64,000 bases of DNA, taken from positions 107,643 to 171,642 of the forward strand of contig CAJXJW010000007.1 of assembly GCA_913055625.1 (NCBI GenBank), read 5' to 3'. The notes below the pieces were generated by a model. The model was not told where the DNA came from. It saw only the letters and a list, made by a program, of their open reading frames with translations, and did not search any database. Positions 11,689-19,919 of the stretch are shown here, piece after piece. How positions within the stretch are numbered: the stretch's first letter is position 1; each line of letters opens with the position of its first letter. The DNA is from an uncultured Pseudomonadota bacterium (lineage in GTDB: Bacteria; Pseudomonadota; Gammaproteobacteria; Steroidobacterales; Woeseiaceae). A program made the position numbers and the translations under genes.

Positions 11689-12138
11689 ATGAACGCCAGG
11701 ACCTCCGCCGGCGCCCGGACCCGTGCGCGCGAACTGCTGGTGCAGGCGCTCTACCAGAAACAGATCGCCGGGCACGACTGCGCGGAGCTGTTGCGCCAGT
11801 TTCATGAGCAGGCGGCTTACGAGCGCGTCGACCAGGCATTTTTCGACGAAACCTTGCGCGAGATCTGCCGAGACCAGGCGGATCTCGAGAGCACGATCGC
11901 CGACATCGCGGACCGGCCGGTCGCGCAGCTGGACCCGGTCGAGCTGGCCATCCTGCTGGTGGGCGCGCACGAACTGCGCGACCGCATCGACGTGCCGTAT
12001 CGCGTCGTCATCAATGAGTCCGTCAACCTGGCGCGCCGCTTCGGCGCGGCGGACAGCCACAAGTACATCAATGCCTGCCTCGATCGCGCGGCGCAGGCGC
12101 TGCGCACCGTCGAGACCCAAGCCGACGGCAGTGGATGA
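11689..12138 (+). CDS. nusB: transcription antitermination protein NusB
   Basis: NusB binds boxA RNA with NusE (S10) for rRNA antitermination. The 149-residue all-helical protein has the family pattern: ARELLVQALYQ at the N-terminus, FFDETLREI, LDPVELAILLVGAHEL, and VVINESVNLARRFG with an NACLDRAA ending. Its ATG is two bases after the ribH stop. Its 3' end overlaps the GTG of thiL by 8 bases. The ribH-nusB-thiL order is conserved in gammaproteobacteria. Confidence 0.97.
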   Translation: MNARTSAGARTRARELLVQALYQKQIAGHDCAELLRQFHEQAAYERVDQAFFDETLREICRDQADLESTIADIADRPVAQLDPVELAILLVGAHELRDRIDVPYRVVINESVNLARRFGAADSHKYINACLDRAAQALRTVETQADGSG

Positions 12139-13072
12139 ATTCGCGCTGATCCGCCGGTACTTCGCGGGCCACGGACGTGGCAGCGGCGTGGCAGTCGGGA
12201 TCGGCGACGACGGTGCCGTACTGGAACCGGCGCCCGGCATGCAGCAGGTGCAGGTCATCGACACGCTCGTCGAGGGCGTACATTTCCCCTCGGATCTCGC
12301 CCCCGCGGACGTCGGCTACCGCGCCGTCGCCGTGAATCTCTCCGACATCGCCGCGATGGGTGCCGTGCCGCGCTGGATGACGCTCGCGCTGTCGTTGCCC
12401 GCGGCGGACGAGGAATGGCTGGACGGCTTCGCGAGCGGCCTGCACACCGCCGCGGCGGAGTACGACGTGGCCCTCGTCGGCGGCGACACGACGCGCGCGC
12501 CGGTCGCGGTCATCACTGTGCACATCTCCGGCGACGTCGAGACGGGCGGCGCGATCCTGCGCTCCGGCGCGCGACCGGGCGACACCGTGTACGTGACCGG
12601 GACGCTCGGCGATGCGGCGGCTGGCCTGCGCGGGCTGCGGGAGGGCGACCCGGTGCGGGAGCTGCTCTGGCGGTTCACGCGTCCGGCCGCGCGCGTGCGC
12701 GCCGGTCGGGCACTCCGTGGCGTGGCGACGGCCGCGATCGACGTCTCCGACGGGCTGCTCGGCGACCTCGGCAAGCTGCTCCTCGCAAGCGGTGTCGGTG
12801 CGCGCCTCGATGTGGAGGCATTACCCATCTCGCCGCCGCTCGCGGCGCACTTCGGCGCGGATGAACAGCGGCGCTTCGCGCTGTCGGGCGGTGACGATTA
12901 CGAGCTGTGTTTCACGGCGAGCGGCGAACTGCCGGATACCGGCATCGTGCCGGTGACCGCCATCGGCACCGTGGTCGAGGGCGCCGGCATTGAATTGCGG
13001 CTGGATGGGGAACCGTTCGATTACGCCGACGCCGGCTACCGGCATTTCGCGGACGATGAGAGCGGGGCATGA
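12131..13072 (+). CDS. thiL: thiamine-monophosphate kinase
   Basis: Phosphorylates thiamine monophosphate to the active diphosphate with ATP. The 313-residue protein has the PurM-like fold signatures: GIGDDGAVLEP, the DTLVEGVHFP metal and substrate segment, NLSDIAAMGA, GGDTTRAP, and DVSDGLLGDL. Start GTG 12131 gives the canonical DEFALIRRYF N-terminus and overlaps nusB by 8 bases; an ATG at 12135 is out of frame. The stop overlaps the pgpA start (ATGA at 13069-13072). Confidence 0.96.
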   Translation: MDEFALIRRYFAGHGRGSGVAVGIGDDGAVLEPAPGMQQVQVIDTLVEGVHFPSDLAPADVGYRAVAVNLSDIAAMGAVPRWMTLALSLPAADEEWLDGFASGLHTAAAEYDVALVGGDTTRAPVAVITVHISGDVETGGAILRSGARPGDTVYVTGTLGDAAAGLRGLREGDPVRELLWRFTRPAARVRAGRALRGVATAAIDVSDGLLGDLGKLLLASGVGARLDVEALPISPPLAAHFGADEQRRFALSGGDDYELCFTASGELPDTGIVPVTAIGTVVEGAGIELRLDGEPFDYADAGYRHFADDESGA

Positions 13073-13557
13073 CATCGACTGTCGACAACCTGCCGCGCAA
13101 GGTACTCACCAGCCCGGTGAACTTCCTGGCCTTTGGCTTCGGCACCGGGCTCGCGCCGGTCGCGCCCGGGACCTTCGGCTCCATCCCGGGCCTGCTGCTC
13201 GGCTGGGCCACGCTGTCGCTGGGACTTTATGTTCAATTGGGCATCGCAGCCGCGTTGGTTGTCGTCGGCATCTGGTTGTGCGGGCGCTGCTCGCGGAACC
13301 TCGGCGTGCACGACCACGGCGGCATCGTCTGGGACGAAATCGCGGGCATGTACGTGACGACGTTGCTGGCCCCGCCGACGATCGCCGGCTTTGCCGCGGC
13401 ATTCGTGCTTTTCAGGCTGTTCGACATCGCCAAACCGTGGCCGATTCGGGACCTGGATCACAGACTCCGCGGAGGCCTCGGAATTATGCTGGATGACCTC
13501 GCAGCCGCCCTTTACGCGTTGATTTTACTCGCAATGTATGGGTGGCTCATGACCTGA
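13069..13557 (+). CDS. pgpA: phosphatidylglycerophosphatase A
   Basis: Inner-membrane phosphatase that dephosphorylates phosphatidylglycerophosphate in phospholipid synthesis. The 162-residue protein shows hydrophobic segments around residues 18-45, 55-75, 100-120 and 140-160. Family signatures are GFGTGLAPVAPGTFGS, the acidic HDHGGIVWDEIAGM motif that carries catalytic acidic residues, and FRLFDIAKPWPI. It is translationally coupled to thiL through the ATGA overlap. The kinase gene that follows begins 15 bases after the stop. Confidence 0.96.
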   Translation: MTSTVDNLPRKVLTSPVNFLAFGFGTGLAPVAPGTFGSIPGLLLGWATLSLGLYVQLGIAAALVVVGIWLCGRCSRNLGVHDHGGIVWDEIAGMYVTTLLAPPTIAGFAAAFVLFRLFDIAKPWPIRDLDHRLRGGLGIMLDDLAAALYALILLAMYGWLMT

Positions 13558-13572
13558 CAGCCGAGAGAAAAC

Positions 13573-14877
13573 GTGGCCAGCTCTGTCACCGAATTGAAGC
13601 GCGACAAGGACGTGCCCGACAAGATCGGTAAGTACGTCATTATCAACAAGATCGGCAAGGGCAGTACCGGCGACGTCTTCCTGTCGCACGACCCGTACTA
13701 CCGCCGCGACGTCGCGATCAAGGTCTACAACCTCAACGAAGATTCCGATGCCGATCGCGCCCGCGTATCGCGCAAGATGTTCTTCAACGAAGCCCACATG
13801 GTCGGGATGCTGCAGCACCCGAACATCATGCCGATCTACGACGCCGGCGAGGAAGAGGGCAAGTACTACGTCGTCACCGAGCACATCCAGGGCGCGCGCA
13901 CGCTGGCCGCGTATTGTCGCCCGGACAACCTGCTGCGCATCGACGACGTCGTCGAAATCATCTACAAGTGCGCGAAGGCGCTGCACTATGCCCACGGTCG
14001 CGGTGTGATTCACCGCGACATCAAGCCGTCGAACATCATGCTGACGACGGACAATGACGTCCGCATCATCGACTTCGGCATCGCCATCGTCAGCGACTCG
14101 GAAGTCTCCCGCATCGAGGGCATCGCGGGCAGCCCGAGCTACATGTCGCCGGAGCAGGTGCAGTCGGAAGAACTGACGCCGCGCTCGGACCTGTATTCCC
14201 TGGGCGCCGTCATGTACGAACTGCTGACCGGCTTCCGCCCGTTCCGGGCCGACAACCTGTCGAAGCTGCTGCACCAGATCGTCTACGCGACGCCGCCGCC
14301 GATCCACACGTACCGCGAGGACATTCCCGAGGAACTCGAGGAAGTCGTCGTCCGCTGCATGCTGAAGAACCCGGACATGCGGCCGTCGAGCGGCGCCGTC
14401 ATGGCTGCGGACCTGACGCGGGTGTACAAGGACCTGCGCACGAAATACGACAGCCTCGACAACCAGGAGCACTTCGACCTGCTGCGCACGCTCACGTTCT
14501 TCCACGAGTTCTCGCACGCCGAGATCTGGGAAGTGCTGCGCGCGTCCGATTGGCACGAGTACCGGGACGGCGAGGACATCGTCAAGGAAGGCGAGATCGA
14601 CGACCGCTTCTACATCATCGTCTCTGGCAACGTGTCGGTGGCATCGAACGGCAAGACCGTCGGCGCGCTGGCGAGCGGCCAGTGTTTCGGCGAAACCAGC
14701 TACGTGCGTGGCGCGAAGCGCCAGGCGTCGATCACGGCCGACGGGGCGGTCACGATCCTGCGCGTCAGCTCCACGCTGATGGAGCAGGTGTCCTCGAGCT
14801 GCCAGCTCCGCTTCAACAAGGTCTTCCTGCGCTCGCTGATCACGCGCCTGCAGGGCGCCGGTGCAGCGAACACCTGA
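13573..14877 (+). CDS. serine/threonine protein kinase with C-terminal cyclic-nucleotide-binding domain
   Basis: A 434-residue cytosolic Hanks-type kinase. The kinase domain (about residues 17-275) is complete: glycine loop GKGSTGDV, AIKVYN lysine, catalytic HRDIKPSN, IIDFGIA metal loop and SPSYMSPEQ activation segment. A cNMP-binding domain follows (about 318-420) with KEGEIDDRFYIIVSGNVSV, GQCFGETSYV and RQASITA, which resemble the phosphate-binding cassette, though the classical RA pair reads RQAS. There is no membrane segment. It starts with GTG 13573 (no ATG fits) 15 bases after pgpA, so it may be co-transcribed with the rib-thi-pgpA run. Its targets are unknown. Confidence 0.93.
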   Translation: MASSVTELKRDKDVPDKIGKYVIINKIGKGSTGDVFLSHDPYYRRDVAIKVYNLNEDSDADRARVSRKMFFNEAHMVGMLQHPNIMPIYDAGEEEGKYYVVTEHIQGARTLAAYCRPDNLLRIDDVVEIIYKCAKALHYAHGRGVIHRDIKPSNIMLTTDNDVRIIDFGIAIVSDSEVSRIEGIAGSPSYMSPEQVQSEELTPRSDLYSLGAVMYELLTGFRPFRADNLSKLLHQIVYATPPPIHTYREDIPEELEEVVVRCMLKNPDMRPSSGAVMAADLTRVYKDLRTKYDSLDNQEHFDLLRTLTFFHEFSHAEIWEVLRASDWHEYRDGEDIVKEGEIDDRFYIIVSGNVSVASNGKTVGALASGQCFGETSYVRGAKRQASITADGAVTILRVSSTLMEQVSSSCQLRFNKVFLRSLITRLQGAGAANT

Positions 14878-14910
14878 TTGCTCCCGCTCGATCGCGGATC
14901 CTCGGGTCTC

Positions 14911-15025
14911 CCAAAAGGTGTCTAAAAGGTGTCATGTCCTAAAAGGTGTCAGGTTTATTTTCTCGGGGCCACCCAGAAAAATAAACCTGACACCTTTCCC
15001 TGAAAAATAGACCTGACACCTTTCC
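14911..15025. repeat. left array of GGTGTCAGGTTTATTTT-type repeats
   Basis: AAAAGGTGTC occurs at 14913-14922 and 14924-14933, followed by a longer unit CCTAAAAGGTGTCAGG with TTTATTTT to 14961. An inverted unit AAATAAACCTGACACCTTT lies at 14978-14996, and a one-base variant (AAAATAGACCTGACACC) at about 15004-15020. The unit and its inverse at 14941-14996 could fold into a long hairpin around a 12-base loop. Similar motifs are known, from memory, near REP-associated tyrosine transposase genes in proteobacteria. An inverted near-copy of 14911-14961 lies at 16033-16082. Confidence 0.85.
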
Positions 15026-15108
15026 TTTCGGCACCCGAGTCCGCGAAATGCGGTTTGAACCTGTCTTGCTGTTAGGACGAGGGACCTTCTAGTCGTCGGA
15101 AACGGCTT

Positions 15109-15957
15109 TCAGGGAGCTTGTCGCGCCATCTCAACGAGGTAGTCGTAGATCGCCTTAACCTCCTGCTCGGTGAAACGCGAGTAGCGCCAGCGAGAGACTC
15201 CGCCCATGAGGTTTAGATCGCGGCCTCCTTTCGCCTTGCCGGTCTTCATTAGCGTGGAGAATTCCTCGGCCGAGTAGGCCCCGACTATCCGGAGGCTTGG
15301 GCGCGGCGGCGCGTCCGTCAGCTGCTCGGTGCTGCCTTGAAGGTTCATTCCATGGCACTCCGCGCAGGTGGCGCGAAGAATGAACCGCGCAAAGGCGTGG
15401 TCCGGTCCCAGGTCGGGCGGCGCCTGATCCTTCATCTCCGCAACCCATTGCGCCGAGTCCTTGAATTCTCCGCTCGCGATGTCTTCGGCAAGCGCAGGTC
15501 CGATGGTCGGTTCAGGGTGTTGAGCACCATCGACGGGTAGCGTCTTCAGGTAGTCAACGAGCGCGGCGAGGTCCTCCGGGTGTAGCTCCGAAAAGAGATA
15601 CGACGGCATGTCCATCAACGCACGGTCCGGGCGCTTTCCTTCGGAGATCATCACAGCAAGCTCGTGCCTTGAAAAAGCAGCGGCGCTGTGTGTGAGGTTT
15701 GCGGTCCACAGAACACCCAGTTCGGGATCACTCCAGTCCTCGCCAGTGAGGTCCGGCGTGTGGCACCCAATGCACCCGAGTACCGCAGACAGGCGCTCCC
15801 CATGTTCGACCGGATTGGTCGAGATCACGTTAAAGCGGAATGGTTCTATCGCAGACGTCTGCTCAGCGACAGCTTCGGCATCGGCAACCGGTGTCCTGAC
15901 GAGACCGGCGACCACCAAGATTGGCAGCAGCATCACACCCAGCATGCTCTTGTTCAA
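15109..15957 (-). CDS. exported di-heme cytochrome c
   Basis: A 282-residue periplasmic electron carrier. It has an N-terminal signal segment (MLGVMLLPILVVAGLV, cleaved probably after ADA near residue 27). Two class I heme c sites follow, CIGCH near residue 62 and CAECH near residue 198, each within a cytochrome c domain. Candidate distal methionines lie in MPSYLFSE and in LMGGVSRW. The partner oxidase or dehydrogenase is not in the window. Codon use is visibly less GC-biased than in pgpA or the kinase upstream, and the gene lies alone between inverted repeat arrays, both consistent with acquisition. Confidence 0.9.
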   Translation of the reverse strand: MNKSMLGVMLLPILVVAGLVRTPVADAEAVAEQTSAIEPFRFNVISTNPVEHGERLSAVLGCIGCHTPDLTGEDWSDPELGVLWTANLTHSAAAFSRHELAVMISEGKRPDRALMDMPSYLFSELHPEDLAALVDYLKTLPVDGAQHPEPTIGPALAEDIASGEFKDSAQWVAEMKDQAPPDLGPDHAFARFILRATCAECHGMNLQGSTEQLTDAPPRPSLRIVGAYSAEEFSTLMKTGKAKGGRDLNLMGGVSRWRYSRFTEQEVKAIYDYLVEMARQAP

Positions 15958-16032
15958 TTCGTGACACCCTCTGCGATTCCGCCCTGATCCAGCAGCGCAA
16001 AGTGTAACTCAATATCGCCGGCGCCCTTGGCC

Positions 16033-16082
16033 GAAAATAAACCTGACACCTTTTAGGACAGACACCTTTTAGGACACCTCTT
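16033..16082. repeat. right array of the GGTGTCAGGTTTATTTT repeat (inverted copy)
   Basis: AAAATAAACCTGACACC begins at 16034 and continues into TTTTAGGACA; GACACCTTTTAGGACACC follows at 16061-16078. Read on the minus strand this reproduces the left array, with GTCCTAAAAGGTGTC units ending in CAGGTTTATTTTC. The two arrays therefore face each other across the cytochrome c gene. The right array lacks the additional internal inverted unit present at 14974-15025. Confidence 0.85.
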
Positions 16083-16154
16083 GGGGCACCATCTTCGGGA
16101 CCTCGCGGGACGCAGCTCAGAATGCATGGAATGCTCCTGTCGCCAAAATGCGAG

Positions 16155-16556
16155 CTATTCCTTGAACGCTTCGGGATGACGGCGACCGCCATCGCCAATC
16201 TCATCCCAAGTCGCTCTTGAGTCAACCCATAGATGGTGCGCAACCTTCATGTTCTCACCTCCATCGATTATGAGTCCTGCCGGAACGAATGTTCGCGACT
16301 CGTCGTTGACGCCCGGAACCGGAGAGCCACATCGTTGGCAGAAACTCATCTCCCACTCCGCATCCGGTTTCGTCCAGGACGTGATGAATTGTTGACCGCC
16401 TGTCCACTCGAATCGCTCATTGTCGACGATGAGGACCGCAATTCCATTGCTTCCCGTCGCTCGCCGACAAATCGAGCAGTGACAGACTATGACGTCCGAA
16501 AGATCGGCATTGATCTTGAAGCTGACCGATCCGCAATTGCATTCGCCGCTTGCCAT
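16155..16556 (-). CDS. GFA-family (DUF636) zinc-binding protein
   Basis: A 133-residue protein of the family named after glutathione-dependent formaldehyde-activating enzyme; most members have no proven reaction. It has the expected zinc-binding cysteines: ECNCGSVSF at residues 5-13, then CHCSICRRATG near residue 27, and FCQRCGSP near residue 81. The start at 16556 is supported by the canonical N-terminus and a GGAG ribosome site about 9 bases upstream; the frame is open further upstream without homology. Base composition is lower in GC than the core genes around it. It lies outside the inverted-repeat pair but may belong to the same acquired patch. Confidence 0.85.
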   Translation of the reverse strand: MASGECNCGSVSFKINADLSDVIVCHCSICRRATGSNGIAVLIVDNERFEWTGGQQFITSWTKPDAEWEMSFCQRCGSPVPGVNDESRTFVPAGLIIDGGENMKVAHHLWVDSRATWDEIGDGGRRHPEAFKE

Positions 16557-16747
16557 AAGAATCTGACTCCACGCGATATCCGAGTGCTTGAATTGAACGG
16601 CGGAAAGTGTAGCCCAATTCGTCTGGGGCGCCGTACTCGGCCAGCTTCGCTGGTTGCCTCCGCTTGCATGGAATCGCGGGGCCTGGGCTGCTGTCCGGCC
16701 GACTTGAGGTAGACTTCTCGCATCAAGCCGCTGTCCTGAGAGCACCC

Positions 16748-18061
16748 ATGTTGCGCCGCCTCGCCATTCTCGCCGTCCTGTCCCTGTCCGGAGCCGTGTT
16801 CGCGTCAGATCTCCGGGAGGCCATCGAGAAAGACTACGACGAATACCTCTGGCCGTTATTCGATCACTTCCATCGCAACCCGGAGCTCTCGCTGATCGAG
16901 AACGAGACGGCTGCCCGTATGGCGCAGGAGTTGAAAGCGGCAGGCTTCAAGGTCACCGAGAACGTCGGTGGCACCGGGCTCGTCGCGATGCTGGAGAACG
17001 GGGACGGGCCCCTCGTCATGATGCGGGCCGACATGGACGGACTGCCGGTAGAGGAAAAGTCGGGCCTCGAGAACGCGTCGCGGAAACAGCAGACAGACCC
17101 GATCACCGGCAACGAGGTCTACACGATGCACGCCTGCGGCCATGACGTGCACATCACGAGCCTCGTCGGCACTGCGCGCCAGATGGCGGCGCGCAAGCGC
17201 GACTGGAGCGGCACGCTGATGCTCATCGTCCAGCCCGCCGAGGAGCGCGGCATGGGTGCGCGCATGATGCGCGAGGACAAGGTCTACGAGCGCTTCGGGA
17301 CGCCGGATTACGCGCTGGCGTTTCACGTATCGGCGGGCGACGTCGCCGGCATTGTCAACGTGACCGAGGGCAGCCCCTACGCCGGGGTCGACACCGTCGA
17401 CATCATTATTCACGGCGTGGGCGCGCACGGCGCGTCGCCACACCAGGGCAAGGACCCGATCGTCCTCGGCGCGCAGATCGTACTGGCGCTGCAGACGCTG
17501 GTGTCGCGCGAACTCCCGCCACGCGACCCGGGCGTCGTTACCGTCGGTTCCTTTCACTCCGGGACGAAGCACAACATCATCTCCGACGAGGCACACCTGC
17601 AGATCACGGTACGCAACACCAAGCCGGAAACGCGGAAAATCCTGCTCGAGGGTATCGAGCGCATCGCCATCAATATGGGCCGGGTCGCAGGGCTGCCCGA
17701 GGACAAGTTGCCGGAAGTCGTCCTGTCGAACGAGGGCGGGCCGCCAACGGTGAACGATGCCGCGCTTGCCCGGCGGCTGCGCGCTGCCTGGCAGGACGCG
17801 ATGGGAGACGACCGCGTCGTCGACAACCCGCCGAAAGGCATGGGTGCCGAAGACTTCCCGCACTTCACGACGAACCCGGCGATCCCGAGCGTCTACTGGG
17901 GCATCGGTGGCACGCCGCAGGCGGATTTCGACCGGGAGGCCGAGGGCGGCGAGCCGGTGCCGAGCCACCACTCGCCGCTGTTCAAGATCTCGCCCGAACC
18001 GTCGGTGACGGCGGGCGTCGAGTCGACGGTGATCGCGCTGCTGGAGCTATTCAACAACTAG
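16748..18061 (+). CDS. exported M20D-family amidohydrolase/peptidase
   Basis: Metal-dependent amidohydrolase of the M20D group (hippurate, IAA-amino acid or N-acyl amino acid hydrolases). It has 437 residues with a signal peptide (LAILAVLSLSGAVFA, cleavage after about residue 19), so it acts in the periplasm. Metal ligands appear in HACGHDVH (about 130-137), the catalytic glutamate in QPAEERGMGA, and a late ligand in GAEDFPHF. The dimerisation lid with GAHGASPHQGKDP is complete. The exact substrate is unclear. The stop overlaps that of the convergent M20 gene. Confidence 0.92.
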   Translation: MLRRLAILAVLSLSGAVFASDLREAIEKDYDEYLWPLFDHFHRNPELSLIENETAARMAQELKAAGFKVTENVGGTGLVAMLENGDGPLVMMRADMDGLPVEEKSGLENASRKQQTDPITGNEVYTMHACGHDVHITSLVGTARQMAARKRDWSGTLMLIVQPAEERGMGARMMREDKVYERFGTPDYALAFHVSAGDVAGIVNVTEGSPYAGVDTVDIIIHGVGAHGASPHQGKDPIVLGAQIVLALQTLVSRELPPRDPGVVTVGSFHSGTKHNIISDEAHLQITVRNTKPETRKILLEGIERIAINMGRVAGLPEDKLPEVVLSNEGGPPTVNDAALARRLRAAWQDAMGDDRVVDNPPKGMGAEDFPHFTTNPAIPSVYWGIGGTPQADFDREAEGGEPVPSHHSPLFKISPEPSVTAGVESTVIALLELFNN

Positions 18062-19476
18062 TCGGCCGCGCCGATCTCGATCACGATCTCCCACAGGAAG
18101 CGCACCATGTCGACGAGTGCCGCTTCGGCGATGCGTTCGTCGTCACTGTGCGCGCCGAACTTGCTGTTCAGTTCCTCCAGCGTACGCGCCGGGCCGATGC
18201 CATAGGCCTCCACGCCTTTCGCGCGCAGTTGTGCCATGTCGGTCGCGCCGGTGGACATCAGCGGCAGCGTCGTTGACTCGGGATACAGGCGCTCGGCGAC
18301 GGTCTCGATGACTGCGAACATCTCGTTGTCGATGCCCGACGGAACGGCGATCGGCCGGTACACGCGTTCCGGCACGATCTCGATCGCCGGGTTGTCGATC
18401 AGCGCTTCGAGTTCCGCGTAGAACGCGTCGACGTCCTCGTCCGGCAACAGCCGGATGTCGAGCATGGCCTCGGCGGTCGACGGAATCACGTTCTTGCGGA
18501 AGCCGCCGTCGATGATCGTCGGTACGACGGAGGAGCGGAGCATCGAGTAGTGCAGCGGGTCGTTGTCTCGGAACCAGGCATCGATGTCGGCCTGGAGCGC
18601 CGGGTTGTCGACGTTTGCGTAGCGAAACGCTTCCTCGCCGTCCGTCATCGTGGCCATGCGTTCGAAGTACGCACGCGTGGTTTCGTTCAGCCGGACCGGT
18701 GTCTGCCAGCGGCCGGCCTTCGCGACCGCTTCGGCAAGCATCAGGATCGCGTTGTCGTTCCGCGGCACCGAGCCGTGACCGGCCGTGCCGCGAGCGACGA
18801 GTTTCGCGCGCCGCGGCACCTTTTCGGTCGTCTCGATGCCGACCACGGACACCTTGCCGCCGATCACCCGGTTCGTGCCGCCCTCGGCGATCGCGTACTC
18901 GGCGGCAATCTTGTCCCAGTGGTTCTCGACCATGTAGGTAATGCCGACCTCGGGCGTGCCTTCCTCGCCGGCCTCGGCCAGGAAGATGATGTCGCGGTCC
19001 ATCTCGATGCCCATGCGGTGCAACAGCAACATGACAACGAGGCCGGCCGTGACGTTGTCCTTGTCGTCCAGCGTACCGCGGCCCCAGACGTAGCCGTCGT
19101 GGCGCAGGCCGCTGAACGGCGGCTCCGTCCACTTGTCCGCCTGCACGCCGACGACATCGGTGTGCCCCATGATCAGGATCGGCGGCTTCGAGCCGTTACC
19201 GCGGTAACGCGTGACGAGGTTCGCCCGGTCCGGGTCCAGTGCAAATGTCTCGAAGTCGATCCCCTCGGCGCTGAGTACTTCGGCCAGGTGGTCGACGACC
19301 CACGTCTCGTTGCCGGGCGGGTTCACCGACTCGATGCGGACGAGATCGACGAGAATGCCGATCGCTTCCTCGCCAGTGGCCTCCCAGTCGACGAGGTAGC
19401 GGTCCTGTGCCGAGGCGAATAACGGCAGGAGAAGGGCGGCGGCCGCGGCCAGATACCGCGAACCGTCAGTCCTCAT
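18058..19476 (-). CDS. exported M20-family metallopeptidase
   Basis: A 472-residue zinc peptidase of the M20/M25/M40 family (carboxypeptidase or deacylase type). A signal peptide (YLAAAAALLLPLFASA, cleaved near residue 24) directs it to the periplasm. Metal and catalytic motifs are MGHTDVVGV, WGRGTLDDKDNV, and EAGEEGTPEVG, with a late metal ligand in STGATDMAQL. The start ATG 19476 lies inside the last codons of xseB (11-base overlap), indicating translational coupling. An upstream in-frame extension lacks homology and would destroy the signal peptide. Substrate unknown. Confidence 0.92.
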   Translation of the reverse strand: MRTDGSRYLAAAAALLLPLFASAQDRYLVDWEATGEEAIGILVDLVRIESVNPPGNETWVVDHLAEVLSAEGIDFETFALDPDRANLVTRYRGNGSKPPILIMGHTDVVGVQADKWTEPPFSGLRHDGYVWGRGTLDDKDNVTAGLVVMLLLHRMGIEMDRDIIFLAEAGEEGTPEVGITYMVENHWDKIAAEYAIAEGGTNRVIGGKVSVVGIETTEKVPRRAKLVARGTAGHGSVPRNDNAILMLAEAVAKAGRWQTPVRLNETTRAYFERMATMTDGEEAFRYANVDNPALQADIDAWFRDNDPLHYSMLRSSVVPTIIDGGFRKNVIPSTAEAMLDIRLLPDEDVDAFYAELEALIDNPAIEIVPERVYRPIAVPSGIDNEMFAVIETVAERLYPESTTLPLMSTGATDMAQLRAKGVEAYGIGPARTLEELNSKFGAHSDDERIAEAALVDMVRFLWEIVIEIGAAD

Positions 19477-19705
19477 CGGCAATGAAGTCCTCGAGCATGT
19501 CGTCGTCGCCGGTGCTCTTGAGCAGGATCTCGACCTTCTGCTCGGCATCCTTCAGCGCCGCCTGGCAGCCGCGCGCGAGCTTGATGCCTTCCTCGAATTT
19601 CTGCATGGCCTTCTCGAGGGGCAAGTCGCTGTTCTCGAGTTCCTCGACGAGGTTTTCGAGGTCGGCCAGTGCCTTTTCGAGGTTCGGTTTCTTTTTCGTG
19701 GTCAT
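19466..19705 (-). CDS. xseB: exodeoxyribonuclease VII small subunit
   Basis: Small subunit of ExoVII, which degrades single-stranded DNA to oligonucleotides in complex with several copies of XseB per XseA. The 79-residue protein is acidic and helical, with the family core LEKALADLENLVEELE and LPLEKAMQKFEEGIKLARGC. Family length is about 70-85. In many proteobacteria xseB precedes ispA and dxs; here it is followed by a periplasmic M20 peptidase overlapping it by 11 bases. xseA is not in the window. Confidence 0.95.
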   Translation of the reverse strand: MTTKKKPNLEKALADLENLVEELENSDLPLEKAMQKFEEGIKLARGCQAALKDAEQKVEILLKSTGDDDMLEDFIADED

Positions 19706-19830
19706 GGTGTCGTTTGCGGTGGCTGCGGGGCTACGCTACCGGCCATGCCGGACGCGGTCAACGCCTTTGCCATTGTCCTGAAGCCGTTGCGTGGTAAGGT
19801 GCGCAGGCCGCGGGCGGGCGCTGGCGCGCG

Positions 19831-19859
19831 TTGACAGGGCTGGACCGCGGGACTAGAGT
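19831..19859 (+). promoter_or_regulatory. sigma-70-type promoter of the rubrerythrin operon
   Basis: A perfect TTGACA at 19831-19836 is separated by 17 bases from TAGAGT at 19854-19859. This is the only strong pair in the 214-base gap before the rubrerythrin gene. The predicted start of transcription falls on the palindrome at 19866-19884. Confidence 0.7.
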
Positions 19860-19865
19860 GGTGTT

Positions 19866-19884
19866 GATTAGACTTGGTCTAATC
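19866..19884. promoter_or_regulatory. perfect palindrome, candidate repressor operator
   Basis: GATTAGAC-TTG-GTCTAATC is an exact 8+8 inverted repeat with a 3-base centre. It begins 6 bases after the -10 hexamer, covering the expected start of transcription, a position where a bound protein would block RNA polymerase. A redox or iron-sulfur-sensing regulator (for example of the Rrf2/IscR type) would fit the genes controlled, but the site has not been matched to a known motif. Confidence 0.65.
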
Positions 19885-19919
19885 GACTTCCAATCCGCAT
19901 CGTTTGAGAGGACGCGAGA

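Larger units (their letters stand above)
14911..16082. mobile_element. putative non-autonomous element: inverted repeats bracketing a cytochrome c gene
   Basis: The outer ends (14911-14961 and 16033-16082) are near-identical inverted copies of about 50 bases. Each contains two or three AAAAGGTGTC units ending in CAGGTTTATTTTC. The 1.17-kb interior holds one gene, for a di-heme cytochrome c. No transposase, integrase or target-site duplication was recognised. The arrangement suggests mobilisation in trans or two insertions of a short repeat beside the gene; the sequence alone does not separate these. Confidence 0.5.

Noticed and set aside
14911..15025. CRISPR-like short repeats
   Set aside because: Units are unevenly spaced, partly inverted, with no unique 30-40 base spacers and no cas genes nearby.
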